Shown here: positions 35,421-43,470 of the stretch, one piece after another
How positions within the stretch are numbered: position 1 is the stretch's first letter
Layout of the letters: each line of letters starts with the position of its first letter
The notes under the pieces: generated by a model
Databases searched by the model: none
Seen by the model: the letters and a program-made list of their open reading frames with translations, nothing else
What the model was told of the DNA's origin: nothing
Source: Actinophytocola xinjiangensis
GTDB lineage: Bacteria > Actinomycetota > Actinomycetes > Mycobacteriales > Pseudonocardiaceae
Direction of reading: 5' to 3'
DNA length: 64,000 bases
NCBI RefSeq assembly: GCF_001921215.1
Contig: NZ_MSIF01000024.1
Span: forward strand, 62,001-126,000
Translations under genes and position numbers: made by a program

Positions 35421-36023
35421 CTAGCCGGTCGCGCCGGCAATGCGCAGGGCCAGGTCGCCGTAGTGCCAGACGATCTGGTCCTCGCTCAGCTCGCCGTCCT
35501 CGCGGTACCAGTTGGCCACGCCCATCCCGAGGTCGAGGATCGCGTAGGAGGCCAGGCGGATCGACGGCACGTGGAACCGGTCCTGCTCGGTGCCCCGGGT
35601 GATCAGCTGGCGGAAGCCGTTCTCGTAGCTGGCGCGGCGGCGCAGCACGGCCCGGCGGTGCCCTTCGGTGAGGCCGCGGATCTCCCGGTTGCCGACGAAG
35701 GCCTCCAGGCGGTGCCGGGCGTGGTAGCGGACGTGGGCCTCGGTGGCCCGGCGCAGGGCGACGGTCACGTCGTCGACGCCGAGCAGCGCGACCCGGTGGG
35801 CGTCGAGCAGCGCGTCCATCGTGCCGACCATGATCCGCGCCAGGATGTCCTGTTTGGACGCCACGTGCTTGTACAGGCTCGGGCCGCGCATGCCGACGGC
35901 CGCGCCGATGTCGGCCATCGTGGTGGCCTCGTAGCCGTGCCTGGCGAACAGTTCCAGGGCGGCGGCACGGATCGACGCGGACCGCGTACCGTCCTGCCCG
36001 ACACTGCGAACCACACCCGGCAT
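35421..36023 (-). CDS. TetR-family regulator, divergent from acyl-CoA dehydrogenase
   Basis: A 200-residue TetR protein with HTH ARHGYEATTMADIGAAVGMR followed by GPSLYKHVASKQDIL. The C-terminal ligand domain has the helical pattern of regulators of acyl-CoA metabolism (KstR2/FadR-like), a loose similarity only. I chose ATG 36023 (MPGVVRSVGQ); an upstream start at 36074 is possible. Between it and the acyl-CoA dehydrogenase lies an inverted repeat at 36089-36104, which it probably binds. Confidence 0.88.
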   Translation of the reverse strand: MPGVVRSVGQDGTRSASIRAAALELFARHGYEATTMADIGAAVGMRGPSLYKHVASKQDILARIMVGTMDALLDAHRVALLGVDDVTVALRRATEAHVRYHARHRLEAFVGNREIRGLTEGHRRAVLRRRASYENGFRQLITRGTEQDRFHVPSIRLASYAILDLGMGVANWYREDGELSEDQIVWHYGDLALRIAGATG

Positions 36024-36088
36024 GCTATCAGCCGGTAGCGGCGGGAATTCCTTGGCAACACGGTGTTCCAGCACTAGAGTCCGCCTGA

Positions 36089-36104
36089 GCTAATGACTGT
36101 TAGC
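36089..36104. promoter_or_regulatory. Inverted repeat, probable TetR operator
   Basis: GCTAA-TGACTG-TTAGC, arms of 5 nt, immediately before the AAGGAGG ribosome binding site (36106-36112) of the acyl-CoA dehydrogenase, in the divergent region with the TetR gene. Confidence 0.55.
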
Positions 36105-36116
36105 CAAGGAGGAGCC

Positions 36117-37337
36117 GTGCCCGTCCAGTTCGACCCCGCGCCGGCCGTCGTCGACCTCGTGCGACGCACCGAGGCCCTGGTCGCCGACGTCGCGCTGCCC
36201 GCCGAGACCGCCCACCGGGGGTCCGCGCACGACGCGCCGGAAGAACTGCGACGCACGCTGCAGGAGGCGGCCCGCCGCGCCGGGGTGTTCGCCCCGCACG
36301 CCGACACCCGCTTCGGCGGGCTCGGCCTGGACCTGCGCGACCGCGCCCCGGTCTTCGAGGCCGCCGGCTACTCGCTGTTCGGCCCGCTCGCCCTCAACTG
36401 CGCGGCCCCCGACGAGGGGAACATGCACCTGCTGGAACGGGTCGCCTCCGACGCGCAGCAGCAGCGCTACCTGCGGCCGCTGGTCAGCGGCGAGACCCGC
36501 TCGTGCTTCGCCATGACCGAGCCGGCACCGGGCGCTGGCTCGGACCCCCGGGCGCTGACCACCACCGCGCGCCGCACCTCCGCCGGCTGGCTGCTCAACG
36601 GCCACAAGTGGTTCATCACCGGGGCGCGCGGGGCCGCGTTCGCCATCGTCATGGCCCGCACCAGCGGCGAGCCAGGCTCCCCGGGCGGCGCGACGATGTT
36701 CCTGGTGGACACCGACACCCCCGGCCTGCGGCACGTGCGCGACCTCGACTGCCTCGACGAGAGCATGTTCGGCGGCCACGCGGAGCTGCTGCTGACCGAC
36801 GTCGAGGTCGGCGAGGACGCGGTCCTCGGCGAGGTCGACCGGGGCTTCGAACACGCCCAGGTCCGCCTGGGCCCGGCGCGCCTGACCCACTGCATGCGCT
36901 GGCTGGGGACCGCCCGGCGCGCCGCCGACGTCGCCGCCGACCGGGCGCTGACCAGGCAGGCGTTCGGTGCTCGGCTCGGCGACCTCGGCATGGTCCAACA
37001 GCACCTGGCCGACAACGAGATCGACATCGAGGCCAGTCGCGCGCTGGTCCTGCGCGCCTGCTGGGACCTCGACACCGGCGCGCCGGCCGCCCAGATCACC
37101 TCGATCACCAAGACCTTCGTGGCCGAGGCCGTGAACCGGGTGGTCGACCGCTCGTTGCAGGTGTGCGGCGCCCTCGGCATCTCCGGTGACGCACCGCTGG
37201 CCCGCCTGTACCGCGAGGTCCGCCCGTTCCGCATCTACGACGGCCCGTCGGAGACCCACCGCTGGGCGATCGCCCGGCGGGTGCTGCGCGCGGCCGAGCG
37301 CCGGGAGGGCACACGGGCAGACGGTGTGCATCCGTGA
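36117..37337 (+). CDS. Acyl-CoA dehydrogenase, ACAD10/11-like
   Basis: FAD-dependent alpha,beta-dehydrogenation of an acyl-CoA. The 406-residue protein shows the family signatures CFAMTEPAPGAGSDP and FITGARGAAFAIVMART in the middle domain, and VCGALGISGDAPLARLYREV followed by RPFRIYDGPSETHRWAIARR at the C-terminus. The YDG in the last block has Asp where classical enzymes carry the catalytic Glu, the pattern of ACAD10/11-type enzymes. I chose the GTG at 36117, 4 nt after AAGGAGG; the ATG at 36093 lies inside the operator. Control by the divergent TetR protein is likely. Confidence 0.9.
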   Translation: MPVQFDPAPAVVDLVRRTEALVADVALPAETAHRGSAHDAPEELRRTLQEAARRAGVFAPHADTRFGGLGLDLRDRAPVFEAAGYSLFGPLALNCAAPDEGNMHLLERVASDAQQQRYLRPLVSGETRSCFAMTEPAPGAGSDPRALTTTARRTSAGWLLNGHKWFITGARGAAFAIVMARTSGEPGSPGGATMFLVDTDTPGLRHVRDLDCLDESMFGGHAELLLTDVEVGEDAVLGEVDRGFEHAQVRLGPARLTHCMRWLGTARRAADVAADRALTRQAFGARLGDLGMVQQHLADNEIDIEASRALVLRACWDLDTGAPAAQITSITKTFVAEAVNRVVDRSLQVCGALGISGDAPLARLYREVRPFRIYDGPSETHRWAIARRVLRAAERREGTRADGVHP

Positions 37338-37391
37338 ACGCCGGGAACGTTCCCCGGTCACGACCGGCGTCCGACGTGGTCTGATACGCCG

Positions 37392-38345
37392 GTGTACCGC
37401 CGTGCTCTCGCTGCCCTGATGGTTCTGTTCGCCGTGGTCGGATGTGGTTCCGAGCCGCCGGTGCGCCCGCCGGCCGGGGAGTCGAGAGACGTGCGCCCGG
37501 TCGGGGTGCAGGACCCGGCGGAGTTGCCCGCCGCCGGGACCAAGGCCCCGGCGTGCGGCGACCCGAGGGCCAGTCTGAGCCCGGACGCGACGATCGCACC
37601 CGGTTCGGCGACCGACCGGATCGTCCAGCGTGGCTACCTGATCGCCGGGGTCAACCAGAACGCCTACCGCGTCGGTTCCCCCGAAGCCAGGACCAGGAAG
37701 CTCGTCGGCTTCGAGATCGACATCGTCCGCGAGATCGCCCGGTCACTGTTCGGTGACCCGGAGCGCGTGCGGTTCGCGGCCATCGACGCCGCCAAGCGCG
37801 AGGACGCGGTCAACAACGGCGAGGTCGACCTGGTCGTCCGCTCGATGACCATCACCTGCGCGGCGCGGGAGAAGGTGGCGTTCTCCACCGAGTACTTCAC
37901 CGCCGCCCAGCGCCTGCTGGTCCCGGTCTCCTCCGACGTGACCGAGATCGACGACCTGGGCTCGGCGCGCGTCTGCTCGGCCAAGGGCAGCACGTCGCTG
38001 ACCAACCTGAGCCACCTCAACCCCGAGGTCGTCCCGGTCTCGGTCGCCGACGTCGTCGACTGCCTGGTCCTGCTCCGCGAACACCAGGTCGACGCGGTGT
38101 CCACATCGGACATCCTGCTGGTGGCCCTGGCCGCCCAGGACCCGTCGACCAAGGTCGTCGGCCGGGACCTGGCGATCCAGCCCTACGGCGTGGCCATCGC
38201 GAAGAACTCCCCGGACCTGGTCCGCTACGTCAACGCCGTCCTGGACGGCTACCGCACCAGCGGCGACTGGGCGGACTCCTACCGCACGTGGCTCACCCCC
38301 TATCTCGGCGCCGCCCCACCGCCACCGGCCCCGCGGTACCGGTAA
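37392..38345 (+). CDS. Lipoprotein substrate-binding protein, glutamate/amino-acid type
   Basis: A 317-residue SBP_bac_3 protein. The N-terminal signal MYRRALAALMVLFAVVGCGS contains a lipobox, so it is an outer-face lipoprotein. The binding domain starts at about residue 75 (RGYLIAGVNQNAYRVG) and includes KLVGFEIDIVREIARSLFGD, VDLVVRSMTITCAAREKVAF and DCLVLLREHQVDAVSTSDIL, matching GluB/GlnH-like binding proteins. No ABC permease or ATPase gene is adjacent, so it may be an orphan or a sensor component. GTG start at 37392. It converges on the sigma factor gene with 4 nt between stops. Confidence 0.88.
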   Translation: MYRRALAALMVLFAVVGCGSEPPVRPPAGESRDVRPVGVQDPAELPAAGTKAPACGDPRASLSPDATIAPGSATDRIVQRGYLIAGVNQNAYRVGSPEARTRKLVGFEIDIVREIARSLFGDPERVRFAAIDAAKREDAVNNGEVDLVVRSMTITCAAREKVAFSTEYFTAAQRLLVPVSSDVTEIDDLGSARVCSAKGSTSLTNLSHLNPEVVPVSVADVVDCLVLLREHQVDAVSTSDILLVALAAQDPSTKVVGRDLAIQPYGVAIAKNSPDLVRYVNAVLDGYRTSGDWADSYRTWLTPYLGAAPPPPAPRYR

Positions 38346-38349
38346 CCAC

Positions 38350-39288
38350 TCACCGCGTCGTCGTGGTGACCGTGTTGTAGGGCGAGTGCGGTGGGATGAC
38401 CGGGGGGTCCGGCTGGACGAGCACAACCACGAGGATCGCGGCCGTGGCGACCCCGGCGGCCACGGCGGTGGCGATCAACCGTCGAGGCCACCAGCGGTGG
38501 ACTGCCATGTCGCTCTGTGCGACGGACTCCAGCCGGTCGTACGGCAACATGGCCGGCATCCACATCCGCGTGTTCGGTGAGGGCATCAAGTAGATGTAGT
38601 TGTTGGCCTCGGCCAGTTGGACGGCCAGCGACCGGCAGCGCGCGCAGGTGCGGAGATGGTCGTCGATCGTTCTGCGCTCCCGGTCGCCGACCCCGGATCT
38701 CGTCCAGGCGCCGAGTCGCCCGGCGACGGTCTGACAGGTGCCGGCGGTGTCGGCGAGGTGGGCCTGGAGGTAGGCCTGGCGTAGTCCCTCCCGCGCGCGG
38801 TAGGCCAGTGAGGTGACGGCGTTGGCGTTGAGGCCGAGCAGCGGTGCCGCCTCCGCCGGGGACAGACGATCGACCTCGGTGTGCCAGAGCACGGCCTGCC
38901 ACCGCTCGGGCAGCGTGGTGAACGCCCGCGAGGCCAGCATGCGTTCCAGTTCGGTGAACGCCGATGCGTCGACCGGCTCCACGTGACCGGTGTCGATCTC
39001 GCCGGTCGGTCGGACCCGCTGGTCGAGACGGGTCGTCGCGTAGGCGGCGTTCCGCAGGACGGTCAGCAGGTACGCGCGGAACGCGAGGTCCGGGCCGCGG
39101 CCGGCGCGCAGCGCGTCGAGCACGCTGGCGAACGACTCCGACACCAGGTCGTCGGCGTCGGCGGGGGAGCGGGCCAGCCGGCGGGCGGCGGTGTAGGCCG
39201 CGTCGACGTGCCGTTCGTAGAGCACGCCGTAGGCGGAGAGCCGACCGACGCGCACCTGCTCGATCAGGTCGGCGTCGGTGGTGCTCAC
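38350..39288 (-). CDS. ECF sigma factor with fused zinc-finger anti-sigma-like domain and TM helix
   Basis: A 312-residue protein. Residues 1-70 are sigma region 2 (LYERHVDAAYTAARRLARSP, then ADADDLVSESFASVLDAL). Residues about 110-165 are region 4 (LPERWQAVLWHTEVDRLSPA, then EAAPLLGLNANAVTSLAYRA). A zf-HC2-like motif follows (RTIDDHLRTCARCRSLAVQL, HxxxCxxC). Near residue 270 there is one TM helix (LIATAVAAGVATAAILVVVL). The usual two-protein sigma/anti-sigma pair is therefore on one chain. GTG 39288 overlaps the TGA of the upstream 67-aa gene. How it is released or inhibited is unknown; the tail probably acts in cis at the membrane. Confidence 0.85.
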   Translation of the reverse strand: MSTTDADLIEQVRVGRLSAYGVLYERHVDAAYTAARRLARSPADADDLVSESFASVLDALRAGRGPDLAFRAYLLTVLRNAAYATTRLDQRVRPTGEIDTGHVEPVDASAFTELERMLASRAFTTLPERWQAVLWHTEVDRLSPAEAAPLLGLNANAVTSLAYRAREGLRQAYLQAHLADTAGTCQTVAGRLGAWTRSGVGDRERRTIDDHLRTCARCRSLAVQLAEANNYIYLMPSPNTRMWMPAMLPYDRLESVAQSDMAVHRWWPRRLIATAVAAGVATAAILVVVLVQPDPPVIPPHSPYNTVTTTTR

Positions 39289-39488
39289 GCCCGCCCCCGG
39301 CGCAGGGCGGGGACGAGCGCGGCGAGTGGCAGGAGCCCCCAGACCAGGGAGGCTCCCGCCACGAGCAGCACGGTGCCGACCGCGCCGGCCGTGGCGAGCA
39401 GCAGCGTCGCGGTGCGCCACGTCCGCGCGTCACAGCCGACGATCGAGTCGAGCAGATCGATCAGGGTTCGGGGATTGTCGTCGTTCAC
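39285..39488 (-). CDS. Small two-helix membrane protein upstream of the sigma factor
   Basis: A 67-residue protein with a short cytosolic head (MNDDNPRTLIDLLDSIVG) and two hydrophobic segments (TATLLLATAGAVGTVLLVAG and LVWGLLPLAALVPAL). Its stop overlaps the sigma factor start by 4 nt, so translation is coupled. No family recognised. Position suggests a regulator or partner of the membrane-tethered sigma factor. Confidence 0.65.
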   Translation of the reverse strand: MNDDNPRTLIDLLDSIVGCDARTWRTATLLLATAGAVGTVLLVAGASLVWGLLPLAALVPALRRGRA

Positions 39489-39545
39489 GATGGAAGAGAG
39501 CCTGCCGGAGCCGGCCTGTCACGCGACAATCGTCACCCGATCGGG

Positions 39546-41852
39546 TTATCCAGTCACGGTCTCGCCCGGCGGGACGGTCAGGGTGACGCCGTCGGAGAAG
39601 CGGACGGTCACCTCCTGGGCGCCGACGTTGGCCGCGACGTGGGTCCGGGTGCCGTCCTTGGTGAACACCGCGTGCAGCGGGTGGTCGGCGGTCACGCCGG
39701 TGTCGACGCGGCCGAGAGCGCTCAGACTCCGAATCCAGTGGAACGTGTGGGCCCGGCTCTCGCCCTCCTCCACCGTGTACCCGGGGTTCGCGCGCAAGGC
39801 CGCCAGCGCGGCGTCCGCGTCGGACAGGGCCTGGAACGACCAGATCACGTCGGCCCACGAGCGGGGGACCGCACTGCCGGAGTTGCGCACGATCTCGGCG
39901 ACGTTGCGGTCGACGTAGTCCGGGTCGTGGCCCAGGTACAGCGAACCGCCGGTGATGGGGAGCATGTTGATGCCGTGGATCTTCTCCGGGTCGGCGGTGA
40001 ACCAGGTGGCGTAGGCGCCACCGTCACCCCAGACCATGCCGACGGTGGAGTGTTCGAAGCCGTCGGGGAACGGCTTGTCGGTCCAGTAGTTCTGGATGGC
40101 GCTGGCCTGGGTCGTGTAGATGTAGAGCCCGGCGTCGCGTACCCGCGTGTCGCCGGTGGCCTGGCCCCACTGGATCAGCGCGTTGGCGAAGTTCATCCCC
40201 TCCGACGACGACTCCTGGTTGTTGCCGGCGAAGAACGCGCCGTGTCCGGCCGCCCAGTCGTGGCCGGCGTAGATGTCGAAGTCGCGCAGGAACGGGAACA
40301 TCGGGTCGTCGCGGGTCGGGTTGTTGGCGTCGCGGATCAGCAGGTCGACCATGCCGCCGTACTGGTCGTCGGCGGCCCAGGACGGGTCGAACCTGGCCAG
40401 GGTGGCCGCGGCGGCGATGTAGTAGCCGTAGTGGAAGTGGTGGTCGTTGAGGTCGGTGTCCGAGCCGTAGGATGCCGGGTAGCCGATCAGTGTTCCCCAG
40501 TTCCGGTCGTGGTAGAAGACCCGCTGCGTCTTGCCCTCGCTGGCGGTGAACCAGTCGGTGAGCCGGTCGCGGATCGCGTCGAGCATCGTGTCGCGGACGT
40601 CGGTGCGGCCGACCTGGTCGGCGATCTCGGCCAGCCTCGCCGCCCGGCCCAGTGCCTTGCCGGTCCAGTAGGTGTCGTTGCCGAAGCCCGCGAACGGGTC
40701 ACCCGAGCCGGCATCGTCCAGGTAGCCGTTGAGCGTGGCCCGGTCCTCGTCGGTCAGGCCGGCGGGCGGAAGTTCGGGCAGGACGCCGTTGTAGCGGGTG
40801 TCGGTGGTGAACGAGCCGGTGCCGACGAGAACCTTCAGCGGTCCGCGCGGCGACACGTAGGTCTGCTCGACCGGGGTGCCGCCGGCCAGGTTGTGCCACT
40901 GGTGCGGGTAGAGCGCGACGACCGTGCCGGTCTCGGTGCCCTCCCTGGCCTCGGTGGTCAGCCGGTAGGTGGCCCGCACGACGCTGGCCGACTCGTCGTA
41001 GTCCCAGGACACGGCCGTGCCGGTCAGGTGGGCGTGCGCGTAGCGGCCGTAGGAGTCGGCCAGCGCCGTGCGCTCGGCGTCGGTGCTCGACGGGGTGGTC
41101 GGCAGCACGGCCACCGAGAAGTAGTCCTTGCCGCCCAACGCGCTGGAGATCGCGGTGCCGGCGACCGACCAGGTGGCGCCGGTGGGCGCGTAGGCGACGT
41201 AGTCGTGGCCGTCGACGGTGAAGCCGACCCGGCTGCCGGTGGTGTCCCACACGGTCGGCGCGGCGGTGAGGCTCAACCGCGCGTCGCCGCCGGTGGCGGT
41301 GGCGTACACGAACGGCGAGCCGTGGGCGATGGTGGTGCGCAGGGTGCGGGTGCCGTCGGACCAGTACGGGCTGACGGTCCAGTCGGTCCAGTCGTCGACC
41401 TGGGACTCGGCGGCGCTGAGCCCGGCGACTCCGAGGGTGAAGTCGGCGCCGTACTGGAAGTGGTACTCGCCGACGGTGGTCGGCTCGCCGGTGATGGTGG
41501 GGGTGGTGGCGTAGTCGACGCCCAGGCCGCCGGCGACTGTGTCGAACGAGAACGGGTGGGCCATCAGGTTGTCGGAGAACGCGCACTCGGTGCGCTTGTA
41601 GACCAGCGAGGACCACCAGTCGTTGGTGGGGACCGGGCCGGCGGGGGCGTTGTCGGTCAGGTGCCGGCGCGGGTTGGTCGCCAGGTCGCCGCACGCGGTC
41701 GGCAGGGACGCGCCGGCCGGCAGGGTGGAGGTGTAGCTGCCCGCCCCGACCGGTTCGGCGCCGACCGGCGCGGTGATCAGCAACGGAAGCGCGGTCCCGA
41801 CGAGCGCCGCGACGGCGACGAGGGCCAGGCGTGGGCCGGAGCGATGTCGCAT
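39546..41852 (-). CDS. Secreted endo-1,3-beta-glucanase, GH81
   Basis: Cleaves 1,3-beta-glucan such as fungal cell-wall or callose. The 768-residue protein has a Sec signal (MRHRSGPRLALVAVAALVGT and following), then the GH81 N-terminal beta domain (PTNDWWSSLVYKRTECAFSD), and the catalytic region with DLNDHHFHYGYYIAAAATLA and FAGNNQESSSEGMNFANALI, whose clustered Asp and Glu residues are the family's catalytic signature. Start at ATG 41852, behind AGGAGAGACAC. A CebR-like operator lies at 41905-41918. It is divergent from the LPMO gene, so both may be induced together during fungal or plant polymer degradation. Confidence 0.93.
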   Translation of the reverse strand: MRHRSGPRLALVAVAALVGTALPLLITAPVGAEPVGAGSYTSTLPAGASLPTACGDLATNPRRHLTDNAPAGPVPTNDWWSSLVYKRTECAFSDNLMAHPFSFDTVAGGLGVDYATTPTITGEPTTVGEYHFQYGADFTLGVAGLSAAESQVDDWTDWTVSPYWSDGTRTLRTTIAHGSPFVYATATGGDARLSLTAAPTVWDTTGSRVGFTVDGHDYVAYAPTGATWSVAGTAISSALGGKDYFSVAVLPTTPSSTDAERTALADSYGRYAHAHLTGTAVSWDYDESASVVRATYRLTTEAREGTETGTVVALYPHQWHNLAGGTPVEQTYVSPRGPLKVLVGTGSFTTDTRYNGVLPELPPAGLTDEDRATLNGYLDDAGSGDPFAGFGNDTYWTGKALGRAARLAEIADQVGRTDVRDTMLDAIRDRLTDWFTASEGKTQRVFYHDRNWGTLIGYPASYGSDTDLNDHHFHYGYYIAAAATLARFDPSWAADDQYGGMVDLLIRDANNPTRDDPMFPFLRDFDIYAGHDWAAGHGAFFAGNNQESSSEGMNFANALIQWGQATGDTRVRDAGLYIYTTQASAIQNYWTDKPFPDGFEHSTVGMVWGDGGAYATWFTADPEKIHGINMLPITGGSLYLGHDPDYVDRNVAEIVRNSGSAVPRSWADVIWSFQALSDADAALAALRANPGYTVEEGESRAHTFHWIRSLSALGRVDTGVTADHPLHAVFTKDGTRTHVAANVGAQEVTVRFSDGVTLTVPPGETVTG

Positions 41853-41904
41853 GGCTGTGTCTCTCCTTGTGAGCAGGGTGAACAGGAAGAACCACCGAGG
41901 CCCG

Positions 41905-41918
41905 TGGAAGCGCTCTCA
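41905..41918. promoter_or_regulatory. CebR-like LacI-family operator, GH81 side
   Basis: TGGAAGCGCTCTCA, matching the CebR consensus TGGGAGCGCTCCCA at 12 of 14 positions, 53 bp upstream of the GH81 start. Confidence 0.65.
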
Positions 41919-42104
41919 CGACCTGTCTAGCAGCCGGCTCGCCGGGCGGTCAACCGTCCGAATTGCGGGTCTTGTGCGGTACCGGATCGCCGCGTGGGTG
42001 TGCCGAAGAAGGCCGAGATCATTTTCGATGTGTGCGGAATAGTCCACAACAATTGTTTCCGGAGTCGTTGATGTCCACGTCACGCCGGGATACTCTGAGT
42101 TGAG

Positions 42105-42118
42105 TGGGAGCGCTCCCA
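42105..42118. promoter_or_regulatory. CebR operator, perfect palindrome, LPMO side
   Basis: TGGGAGCGCTCCCA is an exact copy of the CebR operator consensus known from streptomycetes, 44 bp upstream of the LPMO start. The intergenic region 41853-42161 (309 bp) otherwise shows only promoter-type sequence. Confidence 0.8.
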
Positions 42119-42161
42119 GTCGATCAATGAATGATCAGCCGGAAAAGAGAGGCCTCGCCCC

Positions 42162-42821
42162 ATGCGAAAATTCGTCAGCCACAGGCCTGGCGCAAGATCG
42201 CGCAGTGTCCTGACCGTTCTCGTCGCCGCGTTGGCCTGCCTGTTCATCTGGACGCCGACAGCGTCCGCGCACGGCACCATCATCGGCCCGCCGACCCGCG
42301 CCTACCAGTGCTGGGACGACTGGGGCAGCGACCACATGAACCCGAACCTGCCCACGCTCGACCCCATGTGCTCCCAGGCCTTCCAGGCCAACCCGGACAC
42401 CATGTGGAACTGGATGAGCGCCCTGCGGGACGGCCTCAACGGCAACTTCCAGGGCTCGACGCCGGACGGTCAGCTGTGCAGCAACGCCTTGTCCCGCAAC
42501 AACTCCCTCAACCGGGCCGGCGCGTGGAAGACCACCAACATCAGCAACAACTTCTCGATGCACCTGTACGACCAGGCCAACCACGGCACGGACTTCTTCC
42601 GGGTCTACGTCAGCAAGAACGGGTTCAACCCGGCCACCCAGACCCTCGGCTGGGGGAACCTCGACTTCATCACCCAGACCGGTCCCTACCCCCAGGACAA
42701 CAACGTCACGTTCAACGTACAGACCTCCGGTTACACCGGACACCACATCGTCTTCACGATCTGGCAGGCCGCACACCTCGACCAGACCTACATGTGGTGC
42801 AGTGACGTGATCTTCAACTGA
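42162..42821 (+). CDS. Secreted AA10 lytic polysaccharide monooxygenase
   Basis: A copper-dependent enzyme that oxidatively cleaves chitin or cellulose. The 219-residue precursor has a Sec signal ending in PTASA, so the mature protein begins with His37 (HGTIIGPPTRAYQCWDDW), the N-terminal copper-brace residue required by the family. Further conserved parts are MCSQAFQANPDTMWNW, the second brace His region (ANHGTDFFRVYV) and the C-terminal HHIVFTIWQAAHLDQTYMWC. No extra carbohydrate-binding module. A perfect CebR operator precedes it, and a strong hairpin follows the stop. Confidence 0.94.
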   Translation: MRKFVSHRPGARSRSVLTVLVAALACLFIWTPTASAHGTIIGPPTRAYQCWDDWGSDHMNPNLPTLDPMCSQAFQANPDTMWNWMSALRDGLNGNFQGSTPDGQLCSNALSRNNSLNRAGAWKTTNISNNFSMHLYDQANHGTDFFRVYVSKNGFNPATQTLGWGNLDFITQTGPYPQDNNVTFNVQTSGYTGHHIVFTIWQAAHLDQTYMWCSDVIFN

Positions 42822-42855
42822 CACTGATACTGATAACGAACCTGATCACATGGAA

Positions 42856-42888
42856 CGGGCCCGGCGTCGCCCACCGACGCCGGGCCCG
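42856..42888. terminator. Bidirectional hairpin terminator
   Basis: 14-bp perfect stem CGGGCCCGGCGTCG / CGACGCCGGGCCCG with a 5-nt loop, between the convergent LPMO gene and the small secreted protein gene. Confidence 0.8.
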
Positions 42889-42896
42889 GGTCGGTG

Positions 42897-43301
42897 CTAG
42901 ACCGGGCTGCCGCACCGGCGGTCGAGGTTGGCGTCGCTGCTGCACACCTTGACCTGGACGTAGGCCTCCTGGATGAACAGCCAGTGGTCGTCCCAGTCGC
43001 CCTTGCCGCCGGTCACCTCGAAGATCTCGTACTCGGTCAGCGACGTCACCATCCACGCCTCGGCCCGCCGGCCGTCCTTGGCCGTGTCCTCCAGGTACAG
43101 GTCGATGTCCGCCCCGGCCGCCTCGATGCAGATGTCGTAGATCAGGGTCGCGCCCGAGATCGACGTGACGCCCGATCTGCTCCCCGCCCGGCAGGCCTGG
43201 CTCGTGGCGTCCCCGGTGTCGCCCGTCGCCGGGCTGACCACACCCACCAACGCGCCGAGGGCGGCGACACAGGCGATCACGACACGGAATCCGTTACGCA
43301 C
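42897..43301 (-). CDS. Small secreted protein of unknown function
   Basis: A 134-residue protein with a Sec signal (MRNGFRVVIACVAALGALVG and following), then a mature part of about 105 residues with four Cys (SQACRAG, YDICIEA, KVCSSD, RRCGSPV), likely forming two disulfides. The middle alternates short strands (ISGATLIYDICIEAAGADID, then GDWDDHWLFIQEAYVQVKVC). I recognise no family. It is divergent from the SARP gene; the 169-bp region between them contains the SARP-type repeats, so it could also be under SARP control. Confidence 0.75.
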   Translation of the reverse strand: MRNGFRVVIACVAALGALVGVVSPATGDTGDATSQACRAGSRSGVTSISGATLIYDICIEAAGADIDLYLEDTAKDGRRAEAWMVTSLTEYEIFEVTGGKGDWDDHWLFIQEAYVQVKVCSSDANLDRRCGSPV

Positions 43302-43381
43302 GGCAACACCTCACGGGGTTCGGCGGCGGGTGGCGCCCACCGCGACGGCGGTCCCTGGCAGGGAAAGCGTCGCTCGGGGCC

Positions 43382-43414
43382 GTGGCTGGAACGTGGCTGG
43401 AACGTGGTCGGCGG
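43382..43414. promoter_or_regulatory. SARP-type direct repeats upstream of the SARP gene
   Basis: Two perfect tandem copies of the 11-mer GTGGCTGGAAC (43382-43403) followed by a partial third (GTGGTCGGCGG). An 11-bp period with heptamer-like cores is the known binding pattern of SARP regulators. It lies 57 bp before the SARP start, and a near-copy precedes the peptide operon at 49961-49993. Confidence 0.65.
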
Positions 43415-43470
43415 ACCGGTACCGTTGGTGGTGCGCGACGCGCTTGCCGCCACGGGTGCCAGGAGGATGG

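Noticed and set aside
42105-42118. TGGGAGCGCTCCCA as a terminator hairpin
   Set aside because: It lies in a divergent promoter region, is loop-less, and matches the CebR operator exactly.
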